From assembly GCF_001695575.1 (NCBI RefSeq), contig NZ_LUAX01000001.1, forward strand, positions 1,240,001 to 1,304,000: a stretch of DNA of 64,000 nucleotides, written 5' to 3'. This DNA comes from Vibrio europaeus. GTDB taxonomy: Bacteria; Pseudomonadota; Gammaproteobacteria; Enterobacterales; Vibrionaceae. Position 1 is the first letter of the stretch. The number at the start of each line of letters is the position of its first letter. Position numbers and translations under genes: made by a program. This document shows positions 1 through 7,620 of the stretch, piece after piece. Below the pieces are notes generated by a model that was given only the letters and a program-made list of their open reading frames with translations, did not search any database and was not told the origin of the DNA.

Positions 1-36
1 CTGAGCAAAGTCTCCCTTGGTCATCTCTCTAATCAT
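1..36 (-). CDS. N-terminus of a probable GNAT acetyltransferase, cut by the left edge
   Basis: An ATG at 34-36 on the minus strand opens a frame that runs off the window after 12 codons (MIREMTKGDFAQ). A GAGGGA ribosome binding site lies just upstream at about 42-47. The start MIREMT.GDF is the typical opening of GNAT N-acetyltransferases, where it forms the first beta strand. It follows the VOC gene by 52 bases on the same strand, so the two may be cotranscribed. Only 12 residues are visible, so the family call is a guess from the opening motif. Confidence 0.35.
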   Translation of the reverse strand, partial: MIREMTKGDFAQ

Positions 37-88
37 TCTGTTCCCTCATTCTTTTAAATGCCTACATAAGCCGCAGTTAATCTACGCT

Positions 89-457
89 TTATGGGTAGAT
101 ACTAACCTCAATCAGGTTTGAGTCAGGGTCGAGAAAGTAAACAGACTCAATCGCGCCAGTCGCTCCCGACTTCTCAACAGGCCCCTCAACGATGGTTACT
201 TGCTCTGCTTTAAGATGATTGACAACCTCTTCCATTGTCCATGAAGAGATCAAGCACAGATCTCCAGAGCCAACTCTTGCCTTATTCCTTGGCTCTTGCC
301 CAAGTAATTGAAAGTTGATTTTTTGCTTACCAAATTGAACCGCTTTACGCCCACCAGCAAAAGTAAGCTCCTTCATTAGCAGTACACGCTGGTAAAACAC
401 CACTGACGCGTCGATATCTGAAACTGTCAAAACGATATGGTCTACGTGACTAATCAT
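89..457 (-). CDS. VOC (glyoxalase/bleomycin resistance) family protein
   Basis: A 122-residue protein with the single-unit vicinal oxygen chelate fold. It opens with DHIVLTVSDIDASVVFYQ, carrying the first metal-ligand histidine, and ends with FLDPDSNLIEVSIY, carrying the C-terminal glutamate ligand. The start at 457 is preferred over a longer frame beginning at 529 because GAGGGA sits about five bases upstream and the extra 24 residues do not resemble the family. VOC proteins of this size work as dimers and include glyoxalases, dioxygenases and resistance proteins. The substrate cannot be told from sequence. It could form a short operon with the partial acetyltransferase downstream. Confidence 0.85.
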   Translation of the reverse strand: MISHVDHIVLTVSDIDASVVFYQRVLLMKELTFAGGRKAVQFGKQKINFQLLGQEPRNKARVGSGDLCLISSWTMEEVVNHLKAEQVTIVEGPVEKSGATGAIESVYFLDPDSNLIEVSIYP

Positions 458-546
458 AAAATCCCTCGATGATTCGATAAAGCGCTCTAAATAAATAGCT
501 ACAAAATGAAAATGCCTATTAACTCTCAATATCGAAATAGACTATA

Positions 547-576
547 TAAAAAAACGCTCCACTAAGGGAGCGTTCA
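547..576 (-). terminator. Intrinsic terminator of the PIG-L gene
   Basis: The stem AACGCTCC (553-560) pairs with GGAGCGTT (567-574) around a six-base loop. On the minus strand it is followed by a run of seven T. It lies eight bases past the stop of the gene ending at 584. Confidence 0.85.
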
Positions 577-583
577 ATATGAG

Positions 584-1522
584 TTAGTCGTTTAGTTCAC
601 AATACTCACCTTTACAATGTGGGTGAGTTTTGATTTTTTTATAGCTTGCTTTATCCCAAGTGTATAAGCGTTCTATCTTGTTTTTCTTAAGAGATGGGAT
701 ATAGCCACTTGCGTCATACTGACTTAGGTAGTGCTTCTTGTACAGAGCCATTTTGTAGCGGTAATCAACACCATAATCACGCGGAGTTAACGCTCCTTTC
801 GGCAAGCGTTCTTTCAATGATTTGTATTGATCATCGCGCTTCTTAAGGTTTGAACCCGTGTACGGCTGATCTTCTCCAAAATAAATTTGGCATTGAACCT
901 CATCGCCTAAATCGTAGGCAGCTTTGATTAACGCTTCTCGAACAATAAAGTGATCGATATGTGAACCATTGGCGATAAGAGCAAAAACCGCGCAGTTTTC
1001 TGTCTTTAGCATAGGTTTCATATCTTCTGCCATACGAAGATAAATCTGCGCTTCAGATTCGCGGAAATCAGCGAAATCACCACCAGGGCCACCGCCTGCT
1101 GTTTTCGAACCTTGGTATTTGCGAAGTGGCGCATCTCCAAAGCCATTTGTCTTGTAGCGGAACTTATCCCACGATTTAAACATATCGATATGAGCAGCCA
1201 GATCTTCATTAAAGCGCATGGTTGTCACATCGAAGATACGTTTATTAGTCAACTCATCTAAATGATTAGTTGTGTAGTTAGACATAGAGAAAAATACTTC
1301 ACCGATGACGTTCTTATCTTCTAGTTGGTTAGTCAACTGCATGTTGTTGATTAGTCCACCAAATGTCAGCAAAGTATCATCAGGGTGTGGGCTCAAAAAG
1401 AAAACATTTTTCTCTTTAATTTCAAATTCATTTTCTATCACTAAATCAGCTTTAGCTGCCGTAGCTGCCGTCAGACTCAAAGCAAGCAAAGCTGCCTTTG
1501 AGTACCATTTATAGTTGTTCAT
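584..1522 (-). CDS. Exported PIG-L/LmbE-type deacetylase
   Basis: A 312-residue protein with an N-terminal signal peptide (hydrophobic stretch about 9-24, ending near AAKA), so it is probably periplasmic or secreted. The zinc-binding PIG-L motif PHPDD is at residues 45-49 and the second ligand motif HIDH at 188-191. PIG-L proteins remove acetyl groups from N-acetylglucosamine-containing or related substrates. Most bacterial members (MshB, BshB, LmbE) are cytoplasmic, so export points to an extracytoplasmic glycan substrate. The C-terminal part (about 210-312) is lysine- and tyrosine-rich and holds two cysteines near the end (CKGEYC). The gene stands alone, with a terminator behind it. Confidence 0.82.
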   Translation of the reverse strand: MNNYKWYSKAALLALSLTAATAAKADLVIENEFEIKEKNVFFLSPHPDDTLLTFGGLINNMQLTNQLEDKNVIGEVFFSMSNYTTNHLDELTNKRIFDVTTMRFNEDLAAHIDMFKSWDKFRYKTNGFGDAPLRKYQGSKTAGGGPGGDFADFRESEAQIYLRMAEDMKPMLKTENCAVFALIANGSHIDHFIVREALIKAAYDLGDEVQCQIYFGEDQPYTGSNLKKRDDQYKSLKERLPKGALTPRDYGVDYRYKMALYKKHYLSQYDASGYIPSLKKNKIERLYTWDKASYKKIKTHPHCKGEYCELND

Positions 1523-1827
1523 GCATCCTCAACTTTGGGAACAGTGTGTGAGTTGGTGCATAACCTACTTATTTCACCACGAAAATCAACCATAAATACG
1601 ACATCAAACAATAAGCCGAATAGAAGTAGAACGATTTTAAAGTAATAGTATAAATCCCTGACCACTCTATAAAATGAAGCAGTACAATGGCTACGTGCCA
1701 CAATCCAAAAAAACGCTAAAGCATTGAAATAATTAGTATAATAACTCTAGGATAAATGTGACATCCAAATACTTAGTACTAAAGATAACGCTCTTCGTCT
1801 CCTTATGTTGATAAACAGCAAATCACA
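1523..1827. other. Intergenic region, 305 bases, no convincing gene
   Basis: AT-rich region separating two minus-strand genes. It must hold the promoter of the PIG-L gene. A 60-codon frame at 1519-1701 overlaps the PIG-L start region, has no ribosome binding site and no family resemblance, so I do not call it. No hairpin with a T run is evident downstream of the PIG-L start. Confidence 0.6.
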
Positions 1828-2376
1828 TCAGCGATTCAACTTTCGTATCAGTTTTGCTGGCGTCCCACCATATAAACAATCTGGTGGCACATCGTTATTT
1901 ACCACTGAATTAGCTGCAATCACCGAACGAGCTCCTATTGTTACTCCCTGATTGATAACGCAATTGCCACCGATCCAAACATCGTCTTCGACGATAATCG
2001 GTTTGCAGTACGTTTCCCACTCTCTTCGCTTGTTAAAGTCTAATGAGTGTGACGCAGTGTAAAACTGTGTGCTAGGACCAATCAGTACGTTATCACCAAT
2101 AGTGATTTTCGCCCCATCTAGCATTACCACATTCATGTTGATAAAGGTGTTATCGCCAATTTCGATTGTTTTACCAAACTCACAATGAAATGGTGGTCGT
2201 ACAATACTCTGACCTACTGACCCGAATAAAGCGTTCTGCAATACCTCTGTTTCATCTGATTCGATGGATTGATTAAACGCTTTTAAGGTAGCTAGGGCAT
2301 GAGTTCGAAGATCATTTATTTCTTGGTCAGCACCATCAAACTGCTGACCTGACATCATTTTTTCTAGTTCAGACAT
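1828..2376 (-). CDS. Maltose/galactoside O-acetyltransferase family protein
   Basis: A 182-residue left-handed parallel beta-helix acyltransferase of the Maa/LacA type. The N-terminal segment MSELEKMMSGQQFDGADQEI is the usual helical cap of this family, and hexapeptide repeats run from about residue 70 to 170 (IGDNVLIGPS, VWIGGNCVINQGVTIGARSV). The catalytic histidine is in the TASHSLD segment. It ends with GGTPAKLIRKL. These enzymes transfer acetyl from acetyl-CoA to a sugar hydroxyl. The ATG at 2376 is preferred over an in-frame GTG at 2385 because the protein then starts as the family does. The acceptor sugar is unknown. Confidence 0.9.
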   Translation of the reverse strand: MSELEKMMSGQQFDGADQEINDLRTHALATLKAFNQSIESDETEVLQNALFGSVGQSIVRPPFHCEFGKTIEIGDNTFINMNVVMLDGAKITIGDNVLIGPSTQFYTASHSLDFNKRREWETYCKPIIVEDDVWIGGNCVINQGVTIGARSVIAANSVVNNDVPPDCLYGGTPAKLIRKLNR

Positions 2377-2471
2377 GAAAATCACTCACTGATTAAGACT
2401 CTTCGAAGCTAACAGCTTTATAGAAATTTAAACAGAGTAAAGACAGAAAAAGCACTTTCCTATTTTCAATC

Positions 2472-2507
2472 TAAACTTATAGATGAGGGAAATTTGTAAA
2501 CTTATAG
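2472..2507 (+). promoter_or_regulatory. Direct repeat TAAACTTATAG upstream of the peroxidase-kinase operon
   Basis: The 11-mer TAAACTTATAG occurs at 2472-2482 and again at 2497-2507, 25 bases apart (start to start). It lies about 75 bases before the peroxidase start in an AT-rich upstream region. The spacing is about two and a half helical turns. It could be a transcription factor site, but chance is not excluded in AT-rich DNA. Confidence 0.35.
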
Positions 2508-2583
2508 CACATTATAAATATGAAACTATATTTATATTTAAAAGACAAAAGATCTTTGCTTTAGAGAGTACGGATTGATAAAT

Positions 2584-3645
2584 ATGATAATAAATAAAAG
2601 GTCAGTTGTAATAATACTTGCCATCGCATTGGCAGGTATTGCACCGCTATTTTGGCTAATACTGCAAAGTGACGGCGACAATCATAGCCACAATGATGAG
2701 CACCAACATCACACGCTTTCTACAAATGTTCAAAAGGAAATGTTGCTAAGCTCAAGTCTAGTTTCTCCTATCCCTTCGGGCGGTGACATTGATAAAGCTC
2801 AAGCAAAATTAGGTTGGCTGCTATTTAAAGATCCTCAGCTATCTTCCAATGGGCAAATTAGCTGCGAATCTTGTCACGACTTGAGCAGCAATGGCGCAGA
2901 ACCAACCGCTGTCTCTACGGGTGTCGAAGGACGCGGTGAAAGAAACTCCCTCACTGTTTTTAATGCTTCATTAAATTACCGTTTTTTTTGGGATGGACGA
3001 GCCAACACTTTGGATGATCAGATTGATGGCCCGATACACAGCAACGTCGAGATGAACTCTAATTGGAAAGACATCACCGAATACGTGACAAACTCTCCTC
3101 AATATTCCCGACTCTTTGATGAGCAGCAAGTCGAAATCAATGAAGCGACGATTAAATCTATGCTCGTCGAGTTTATGAACGCCCTTGTTACACCAAACTC
3201 CCCTTTTGACAAGTATCTTTCTGGCGATAGAAACGCCCTAACGACTCAGCAAATAAAAGGATGGAAACTTTTCCAGCAACATGGCTGTATCCGCTGCCAT
3301 CGCGGCACCAATATCGGTGGTGGTATGGTGATGAAATTTGGCTTGTATGGTCAAGAGTACAATGGGCAAGAACGTTCCGCTGATACTGGCCGTCATATAC
3401 ATACTAATAAACCGGAAGACATGTACATCTTTAGGGTGGCAAGCCTAAGGAACGTCGCGGCGACCCCACCCTATTTTCACGATGGGCAAACACGCAACCT
3501 TGAAGACGCTATTGAAATTATGGCGCGCAGTCAGCTCGGACTTTCATTAACACCTAAGGAAATCGACGCCATAAGTGCATTTCTAAACACCCTGTCGGCC
3601 GATAGACCTGCCATCCTTGAGGAGTTTGAAAATGAATCTTACTAA
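2584..3645 (+). CDS. Di-haem cytochrome c peroxidase (MauG/CcpA family)
   Basis: A 353-residue protein anchored by an N-terminal hydrophobic segment (about 8-28), followed by a histidine-rich linker (DNHSHNDEHQHH) and a periplasmic catalytic part. It has two c-type haem sites, CESCH at residues 94-98 and CIRCH at 235-239, as in bacterial peroxidases that reduce H2O2 with electrons from cytochrome c or quinol. FFWDGRAN and YFHDGQTRNLEDA are family blocks. The start is uncertain: an in-frame TTG at 2575 with GAGAG upstream is also possible. Its last 14 bases overlap the start of the hybrid kinase, which implies coupled expression. Confidence 0.9.
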   Translation: MIINKRSVVIILAIALAGIAPLFWLILQSDGDNHSHNDEHQHHTLSTNVQKEMLLSSSLVSPIPSGGDIDKAQAKLGWLLFKDPQLSSNGQISCESCHDLSSNGAEPTAVSTGVEGRGERNSLTVFNASLNYRFFWDGRANTLDDQIDGPIHSNVEMNSNWKDITEYVTNSPQYSRLFDEQQVEINEATIKSMLVEFMNALVTPNSPFDKYLSGDRNALTTQQIKGWKLFQQHGCIRCHRGTNIGGGMVMKFGLYGQEYNGQERSADTGRHIHTNKPEDMYIFRVASLRNVAATPPYFHDGQTRNLEDAIEIMARSQLGLSLTPKEIDAISAFLNTLSADRPAILEEFENESY

Positions 3646-5965
3646 AATCTTGTTTTCACTCGCTTCAGTCTTGTCTTTGTCGATTGGCACGATAGTGTAT
3701 TTTCTTTATCAGGAGCATAAACAAATTACGGAGTACTATTCCTCGATTAGCTCCTTAGGCCATGAGATCATTGAAGTTCGCGACGCAGTCACCAATCACG
3801 CCCTATCTCCTCAGTTAGACCCCTATTTTTTGAACGCAGAGATCGTCAACCTTGAAAAAGAGAGTCAAGATTTGCTTTCTAGTTACCAGAAGACGCCAAA
3901 ATTAGGTCTTTACAACAAGCAGACGAACGAAGTATTGGCCCAGTTCCACCAATCTTTACTGGCTCTGTCAGAAACTTTGGATAAAGTGGTCGGGCTAATT
4001 ATTGTTAAAGACGCCTTACTCACATCAGTGATAGAACACGTGGAACTCGGCCCCGAGAACTCTGATTTAGAGCGAGATGTCATAGCCAAGAAGATACATC
4101 AAGACGCGAATCTGGATTACATACCCGCCAAATTGAAATCAACGGTTTCAACCTTTAAGCAGGTAGATTCTCAAAGGCGCGCACTCTTTACTGCACTTCT
4201 CTCACCTAAAAATTCTGAGTTTGTCGAAAACTCAGAGAAGCAGCTAAGGCAGCAAGCGATAAGCGTTCAGAAGAGAATATTCCAGTTACTCGCGGCTCTA
4301 GCCATCGTTGTTTTTTCGTTTGTCATCTACACATATATCCATCGGCTACAAGAATTAAAAAGAAACAATCACGCCTATCAAGAGGCAATTGATAGAACGG
4401 AGAAAGCCAATCACGCCAAATCTATTTTCTTAGCCACTATGAGTCACGAACTGAGAACACCGATGAGTGGTGTACTCGGCGTTGCGCAGATGATTCGTGA
4501 AGACACCAAGGAATCTAGAACCAAAGAACATGCTGATATAATTATTAATTCAGGTAATCATTTGGTCACATTGCTTAATGACATTCTCGACTTTTCAAAG
4601 GTAGAAGAAGGTAAGCTTGAACTCGAACATACCCCATTTTCGTTGAGAGAGCTTGTTCAGCCTTTAGAAAGTACCTTACTACCACTGGCTCAGAAAAAGA
4701 ACATCACACTGACTATTCCACATTACCCATCCAACGAACTAAAACTGGTTGGGGATGTTGCTCGCACAAGGCAACTGCTTTTCAACCTGATTGGAAACGC
4801 CATTAAATTTACTCAACAAGGCAAAGTCGAGGTCAATATCCAAATAAATGATTCAGGCTCAGTCGGTGTGCTGTTTACTGTCACCGACACGGGTATTGGT
4901 ATTGAGGATGACAAGCTAAACAATATTTTCATTCCCTTCGAGCAAGCAGAACTTTCTACTACCCGAAAATTCGGCGGCACAGGTCTTGGCCTTTCGATTG
5001 TGAAGAAGCTTGTCGATTTAATGGAGGGGGATATTTCAGTCTCTAGCCGAGTTGGCTATGGTTCTAAATTCGATATTTTCCTCCCTCTCGAAGTCCAACA
5101 CGACCGCGTGGACTTAACTAATATCGAAGAGGCCTCTCCGAACAACACTGAACCTTTACATAAAAAACGAATACTCTTGGTTGAAGACAACCGAGTCAAC
5201 GCCGTCGTCGCGAAAAGTTTCCTTAAAGACTACGCACAGGACATCACTTGGGCCGAAGACGGATTACAAGCCCTTGAGGTTTTAGATAACGGACAGTTTG
5301 ATCTCATTGTTATTGACAACCACATGCCTAATCTAAGTGGTGTTGAAACCATCAAACGTATAAGAGAGACACTAAAACTCAATACAGTGATATTCGCATA
5401 TACGGCAGATGTCTTCAAAGAAGCTCACGACTCGCTAATTGATGCGGGCGCTAATTTCGTACTCACGAAACCCCTTCAAAAACCGAGTCTAGAGCTCGCA
5501 TTAAAACAGTTTTCCCGTGAAATTATGGCAAGTTCGCATCAAGAAATTGAGGGAAACACGGTTGTACCTTTAATTCGTCATCCCGCGAGCCAACTCGCGC
5601 TTACAGAGGAAGAGTTGTCTGCAAGCTCATCTTTTAATGACCCGTCATTGAGTCGCGTTACTAAGCTAGAGCTATTAATCGGTTTAAAAACGAAGCTTAA
5701 TGCTTTAACTGACCAACTTATTGAAGCCTATTCAAGTTCAAGCTTAGAATTGCTAATTGAAGCTTTAAGCCAAATCGAAACCTCTGCGTCAGAGCTTGAA
5801 CTCGAAGAAGTGCTTGCTCTGGCTAAAGTGGCAAAAGAGAGTTGTGAAAACAACGAGCTACCCAATGTTGAACACCTGCAACAACTGATTAACCGGATGT
5901 TGGTCAATCTCCATCAAGCTCAGCGACTTACTTTGGAATTAAGTCACTCAACAAAACATGCATAA
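3632..5965 (+). CDS. Membrane hybrid sensor histidine kinase with receiver domain
   Basis: A 777-residue kinase. TM1 is about 6-25, followed by a mostly helical periplasmic sensor of roughly 190 residues and TM2 near 218-240. The HisKA domain follows (MSHELRTP, phosphorylated His272), then the HATPase domain with NLIGNAIKFT, DTGIGI and GGTGLGLSI. A receiver domain spans roughly 510-630 with phospho-acceptor Asp562 in IDNHMPNLSG. The last 150 residues are a helical tail that could include an Hpt-like part, but I see no clear Hpt histidine motif. The start at 3632 has a perfect GAGGAG at 3619-3624, inside the peroxidase gene. The coupling suggests that it senses something tied to the peroxidase, such as oxidant or redox state. 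No partner regulator is adjacent. Confidence 0.88.
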   Translation: MNLTKILFSLASVLSLSIGTIVYFLYQEHKQITEYYSSISSLGHEIIEVRDAVTNHALSPQLDPYFLNAEIVNLEKESQDLLSSYQKTPKLGLYNKQTNEVLAQFHQSLLALSETLDKVVGLIIVKDALLTSVIEHVELGPENSDLERDVIAKKIHQDANLDYIPAKLKSTVSTFKQVDSQRRALFTALLSPKNSEFVENSEKQLRQQAISVQKRIFQLLAALAIVVFSFVIYTYIHRLQELKRNNHAYQEAIDRTEKANHAKSIFLATMSHELRTPMSGVLGVAQMIREDTKESRTKEHADIIINSGNHLVTLLNDILDFSKVEEGKLELEHTPFSLRELVQPLESTLLPLAQKKNITLTIPHYPSNELKLVGDVARTRQLLFNLIGNAIKFTQQGKVEVNIQINDSGSVGVLFTVTDTGIGIEDDKLNNIFIPFEQAELSTTRKFGGTGLGLSIVKKLVDLMEGDISVSSRVGYGSKFDIFLPLEVQHDRVDLTNIEEASPNNTEPLHKKRILLVEDNRVNAVVAKSFLKDYAQDITWAEDGLQALEVLDNGQFDLIVIDNHMPNLSGVETIKRIRETLKLNTVIFAYTADVFKEAHDSLIDAGANFVLTKPLQKPSLELALKQFSREIMASSHQEIEGNTVVPLIRHPASQLALTEEELSASSSFNDPSLSRVTKLELLIGLKTKLNALTDQLIEAYSSSSLELLIEALSQIETSASELELEEVLALAKVAKESCENNELPNVEHLQQLINRMLVNLHQAQRLTLELSHSTKHA

Positions 5966-5978
5966 TCTCTTGAACAAA

Positions 5979-6003
5979 AAACGGAGCCTCCAGGCTCCGT
6001 TTA
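5979..6003. terminator. Bidirectional terminator between the kinase and PilZ genes
   Basis: The stem ACGGAGCC (5981-5988) pairs with GGCTCCGT (5993-6000) around a TCCA loop. It is flanked by A-rich and T-rich runs on either side, so it can serve both convergent genes. Confidence 0.8.
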
Positions 6004-6019
6004 AAAATTACAAGTGAGA

Positions 6020-6376
6020 TCAGGCAGCAGCTTCTCTTAGCCGAGCAAAAAAAACAGGATACTTGCTACGGATTTTTCTTTGTTCATCAACCATGATTTT
6101 AAAAGTCGGGCCTTTACGTAATTGAACAATCACTTCATCACGATCAAAACGCAAGACTGCACCTTCAATTTCCACACGACTTTCGTCATTAAGGTTAAGC
6201 ATTCCTTTAATCTCAAGCCCTTTGTACATGGTGTTAGAGTTGGCTACCACCATTCTAATACCACCTTCAGAAACTTCCGCGACCTGAAACAAATCATCCC
6301 CAAACCTGACAAAAGGCCTAGCGCGTTTTGGGTATCTTAAACGGTAAAACTGTCGTTTCTGTATAAAGCTACTCAT
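6020..6376 (-). CDS. PilZ domain protein, probable c-di-GMP receptor
   Basis: A 118-residue single-domain protein. The N-terminal arginine motif is in QKRQFYRLRYPKRAR (RxxxR near residues 8-16) and the second PilZ motif is EVSEGGIR (about 34-41), where the usual Asp/Asn is Glu. PilZ proteins bind c-di-GMP between these two motifs and relay the signal to motility, polysaccharide or type IV pilus systems. The Glu substitution may weaken binding. The gene is monocistronic, with a shared terminator behind it. An inverted repeat at 6410-6430 lies in its promoter region. Confidence 0.85.
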   Translation of the reverse strand: MSSFIQKRQFYRLRYPKRARPFVRFGDDLFQVAEVSEGGIRMVVANSNTMYKGLEIKGMLNLNDESRVEIEGAVLRFDRDEVIVQLRKGPTFKIMVDEQRKIRSKYPVFFARLREAAA

Positions 6377-6409
6377 GGTCCTGATCCTGCTCCGTGCTAC
6401 TCATAGCTA

Positions 6410-6430
6410 GGTATAATCCCTAAGTATACC
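6410..6430 (-). promoter_or_regulatory. Inverted repeat GGTATA-N9-TATACC before the PilZ gene
   Basis: GGTATA at 6410-6415 and TATACC at 6425-6430 form a perfect six-base dyad about 35-55 bases upstream of the PilZ start. The position is consistent with an operator or with overlapping -10 elements. No regulator can be named. Confidence 0.3.
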
Positions 6431-6562
6431 CTTTCTACGCAATAAATGATGTAAATAACCACTCGTTATTCTACTTTCACTTTACTATACCGGCAATGAA
6501 TTGGTTTTTTGAAGCTTTGTGTTAGGTGGGGATGTGAGGGTGTGAGGCCGGTTAGTTTTGAC

Positions 6563-6585
6563 AAAGCCGCTCGGGTGAGCGGCTT
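6563..6585 (-). terminator. Terminator behind the T6SS immunity gene
   Basis: AAAGCCGCTC pairs with GAGCGGCTTT around a short GGT-type loop. The T run is stronger on the + strand (TTTTT) than on the minus strand (TTTG), but only minus-strand genes flank it, and it lies five bases past the stop at 6591. Confidence 0.65.
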
Positions 6586-6590
6586 TTTAG

Positions 6591-7556
6591 CTAAGAAGCT
6601 ATGGCTTTGGCGTCTTCGGAAAAAATATTAATTGCAGGCCCTGTGGGTGGCTGTGAACGTTGCTTTTCTTCAAGTTGTTTCATCTCTTTTTCAAACTGTT
6701 CATCCGTCATATCACGCCAATATCTAGGATCACGATTAGTAGATTTATCATACGCAGCCGTGGCAGGGTCTTTCTCTCGAGCTGGCTCGAGAATCATAAT
6801 ATCTGGCATTGGCTGGCTAACGTCCATATACCTTTGGATCATATTCCATAGCCGATGATATTCAGACACAGTCTGATTGGTACCAACAAAATTATGTAGA
6901 GGGACACCAACAGAGTATTCATGATAGCGATGAATTAGTACTAAATTGTAGTTTAGATGCCCTTGCGGAGAAGGGGCCGATATAAGTACGCAATCAAACT
7001 CGATAAATGGATGCTCGAAACGCTTTCTATTGCCCTTTTTAAACAAAGTGACCATACCAGTTTGTTTATTCAGCTCGAAAAGTATTTTACTTTTTAAGAA
7101 AGGTGCTAAGAACAGATGCCCTAAACCAATTAATTTAAAATGTCCATAGATAAATAGACACGGTAATAAACCATAAAGTGTTAGGCCATAGAATAAAGGT
7201 ACGCTAGGACGCCATCCTCCTTCACCAAAGATAGCAGTAGCAAAAAGCAAAATATACCCAAGCGGTAAAAAGAATAATAGTACGCCTTTAGCCATTGCAA
7301 CTATGAAAAAGTACAACTGTGACCATGCTGATAATGTTTCACAAGTTAATGTCTTTTCATTCCAAAATATAGACTTGTCGCGATTTTTTTCGAATGTCTT
7401 CATCGAAGATGGCTTCGTTTCTTTCGCCAACGAGATCGCAACACTATTGTTAGCTTTGCTAAATCCGAAAGTTTGACCTTTAGTCAGGACTTGACGTAGA
7501 AAGCCTTGAGGAGGATTTGGAGCCTGAGATTCAAACTGTTCTGAGTTGTAAGCCAT
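6591..7556 (-). CDS. Probable membrane immunity protein for the VasX-like effector
   Basis: A 321-residue protein with at least two or three hydrophobic segments between about residues 78 and 155 (YFFIVAMAKGVLLFFLPLGYILLF; VPLFYGLTLYGLLPCLFIYGHF; GLGHLFLAPFL). A soluble C-terminal domain ends in a charged helix (DMTDEQFEKEMKQLEEK). In Vibrio cholerae the pore-forming effector VasX is followed by its inner-membrane immunity protein TsiV2. This gene has the same place, 64 bases behind the vasX-like gene, and the same kind of topology. The similarity I rely on is context and topology, not a recognised motif. It may belong to the DUF6708 group. Coding continues from the effector with no terminator in between. 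Confidence 0.7.
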   Translation of the reverse strand: MAYNSEQFESQAPNPPQGFLRQVLTKGQTFGFSKANNSVAISLAKETKPSSMKTFEKNRDKSIFWNEKTLTCETLSAWSQLYFFIVAMAKGVLLFFLPLGYILLFATAIFGEGGWRPSVPLFYGLTLYGLLPCLFIYGHFKLIGLGHLFLAPFLKSKILFELNKQTGMVTLFKKGNRKRFEHPFIEFDCVLISAPSPQGHLNYNLVLIHRYHEYSVGVPLHNFVGTNQTVSEYHRLWNMIQRYMDVSQPMPDIMILEPAREKDPATAAYDKSTNRDPRYWRDMTDEQFEKEMKQLEEKQRSQPPTGPAINIFSEDAKAIAS

Positions 7557-7620
7557 CTTATTTGCCTATCCTTTTGGTGCTTTATTTTTTAGTAGATTAT
7601 AAGGGATATTGTTACTAACG

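Noticed and set aside
1519..1701. A 60-codon minus-strand frame with a hydrophobic stretch
   Set aside because: No ribosome binding site, overlaps the PIG-L start region, and the composition follows AT-rich non-coding DNA.
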